From: Burkholderia anthina
GTDB taxonomy: Bacteria > Pseudomonadota > Gammaproteobacteria > Burkholderiales > Burkholderiaceae
DNA length: 64,000 bases
Assembly (NCBI RefSeq): GCF_902498995.1
Contig: NZ_CABVLY010000030.1
Coordinates: 27,654-91,653, forward strand
Direction: 5' to 3'
Program-made: the position numbers and the translations under genes
Shown here: in pieces, positions 63,167 through 64,000 of the stretch
Layout: each line of letters opens with the position of its first letter
Numbering within the stretch: the first letter of the stretch is position 1
Notes under the pieces: model-generated
What the model was told of the DNA's origin: nothing
Seen by the model: only the letters and a program-made list of their open reading frames with translations
Database searches by the model: none

Positions 63167-63192
63167 CCACCCGGGCGTCTGTACCGGTGTGG
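63167..63192 (-). promoter_or_regulatory. Probable S6:S18 autoregulatory leader hairpin
   Basis: On the minus strand CCAC-A-CCGG-TACAGACGC-CCGG-GTGG folds as a stem with one bulged A, ending 23 nt upstream of the rpsF ATG. It resembles the S6:S18-binding motif described in rpsF leaders of many bacteria (ACACCG paired with GGTG), by which the S6-S18 pair represses its own operon. Assigned by position and pattern. Confidence 0.6.
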
Positions 63193-63209
63193 CAAGTGAG
63201 AAGCCGAAG

Positions 63210-63238
63210 ATTCTAACCCGGATACGGGGCACGTGCAA
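63210..63238 (-). promoter_or_regulatory. rpsF operon promoter
   Basis: On the minus strand TTGCAC (63238-63233), a 17-bp spacer, TAGAAT (63215-63210), giving a start near 63203 and a leader of about 60 nt that contains the S6:S18-like hairpin. Confidence 0.65.
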
Positions 63239-63394
63239 CACCGATCGACGATTTCCGACCGGATTCGGCCATGTTTTCAAAGACTTGAACGGGCAACGGG
63301 CAGCAACGGCAGCCCGTGCATCCGCAAAAAACGGGGGCGGACCCGGTGGCGAACCGTCACGCGTGCAATGCGAGTCCGGCAGCCAGCCCCGCGG

Positions 63395-64000
63395 TTACTC
63401 GCTGCCCGCCCCGCCCAGCCGCGCATCGAGCGCCGTCCTGAACGCCGTCAGCGCCGACGGCTCGGCGTCGGTCACCGCCCACCACGTCATCCCCGCCGCG
63501 TCCCAGCGGTCGAGCGCGTAACCCTGCGACACGGTCGCGTACGGCGCGGATGCCCGCCCTGCGCCGGCCGGCCGCACATAGACGTCGATCACGTGCTGCC
63601 GGTAACGATAGACGAGCACCGCGACGCGGCGCTGCCCGACGTAGTCGAGCCGCCCGCCCGCGAGTGGAAAACCGCTCGCCGACAGATCCTCGACCGGCGG
63701 CGCATAGTCGAGCCGGCCGTTGAACCACGGCTTGACGGTATGCCGGTCGGTCGAGATCACGTCGATGTCGCGCGTCGACAATCCGGCCCGCACATGGCTC
63801 GCAACCAGTTCGTCGATCGTCCGGTCCGTTTGCGCGTGACGCGCGGACAGCGCCATCCCGCCCGCCGCCGCGAGCGCGACCAGCAGTGCCACGCCCCAGC
63901 CGAGCCCGGGTAGCGCCGCGATGCGCGGCCCCGTGCCGGCAGCCGCCGGGCGAGCCGATTCGCCGCGACCGCCCGGCCACGAGAACCAGCCCCGCCCGCT
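63395..64000 (-). CDS. Anti-sigma-factor-like membrane protein (5' truncated by window)
   Basis: The final 201 residues of a protein whose start lies beyond the right edge. The visible part has a cytoplasmic stretch rich in Gly/Pro/Arg, one transmembrane helix (LGWGVALLVALAAAGGMAL) and a periplasmic domain (ARHAQTDRTIDELVASHVRAGLSTRDIDVISTDRHTVKPWFNGRLDYAPPVEDL, YRQHVIDVYV, TWWAVTDAEPSALTAF). This pattern is typical of anti-sigma factors of ECF sigma factors (RsiW-like), with the sigma gene expected upstream, outside the window. Confidence 0.75.
   Translation of the reverse strand, partial: SGRGWFSWPGGRGESARPAAAGTGPRIAALPGLGWGVALLVALAAAGGMALSARHAQTDRTIDELVASHVRAGLSTRDIDVISTDRHTVKPWFNGRLDYAPPVEDLSASGFPLAGGRLDYVGQRRVAVLVYRYRQHVIDVYVRPAGAGRASAPYATVSQGYALDRWDAAGMTWWAVTDAEPSALTAFRTALDARLGGAGSE

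Overview
This is ordinary chromosomal DNA of a Burkholderia, most likely a Burkholderia cepacia complex species (chromosome 1). The evidence is high GC, beta-proteobacterial protein sequences, and gene order such as surE-pcm-nlpD-rpoS, ffs-dnaX-ybaB-recR, alaT-like/hom/thrC with moeA-moaD-moaE, a split-arnA L-Ara4N operon, and rpsF-priB-rpsR-rplI-dnaB. I see no phage, insertion sequence, CRISPR array, tRNA or rRNA. Genes are dense and conserved, and both edges cut a gene: rodZ at the left and an anti-sigma-like membrane protein at the right.

Layout. 1-5.9 kb: rodZ (partial), rlmN, ndk, a Bax inhibitor-1 protein, rlmD and an endo/exonuclease/phosphatase-fold protein. 5.9-10.4 kb: the stationary-phase/repair cluster surE-pcm-nlpD-rpoS with a PolB-type 3'-5' exonuclease. 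10.6-15.5 kb: 4.5S RNA, dnaX, ybaB, recR and a CaiB-type CoA transferase. 15.9-24.5 kb: trxA, rho, a MerR/MFS pair, mtfA, rpmE2, an ArnT-like glycosyltransferase and a MATE exporter. 24.5-33.1 kb: a complete acetoin-catabolism module (acoX, SDR, acoA, acoB, acoC, second lipA) facing its sigma-54 activator acoR, with a near-consensus -24/-12 promoter and repeated CGTCTCA motifs between them. 33.1-39.7 kb: a MerR/carboxymuconolactone-decarboxylase pair, a ComEA-like protein, a YidB-like protein, clpB with a heat-shock promoter, and nsrR divergent from a truncated globin. 39.7-46.1 kb: molybdopterin genes and the homoserine/threonine genes. 46.4-54.2 kb: the L-Ara4N lipid A modification genes. 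54.3-64 kb: bcp, a candidate small RNA, PIN-PhoH, an NlpC/P60 lipoprotein, pit with its DUF47 partner, and the rpsF-dnaB operon with a probable S6:S18 autoregulatory hairpin.

Most coding content is well known. The less-described material is regulatory. It comprises the aco control region, the rho leader, two MerR-type operators, the clpB sigma-32 promoter, a partial NsrR box, a hairpin between dnaX and ybaB, the rpsF leader, and a possible unannotated small RNA between bcp and phoH. I found no convincing novel multi-gene system.
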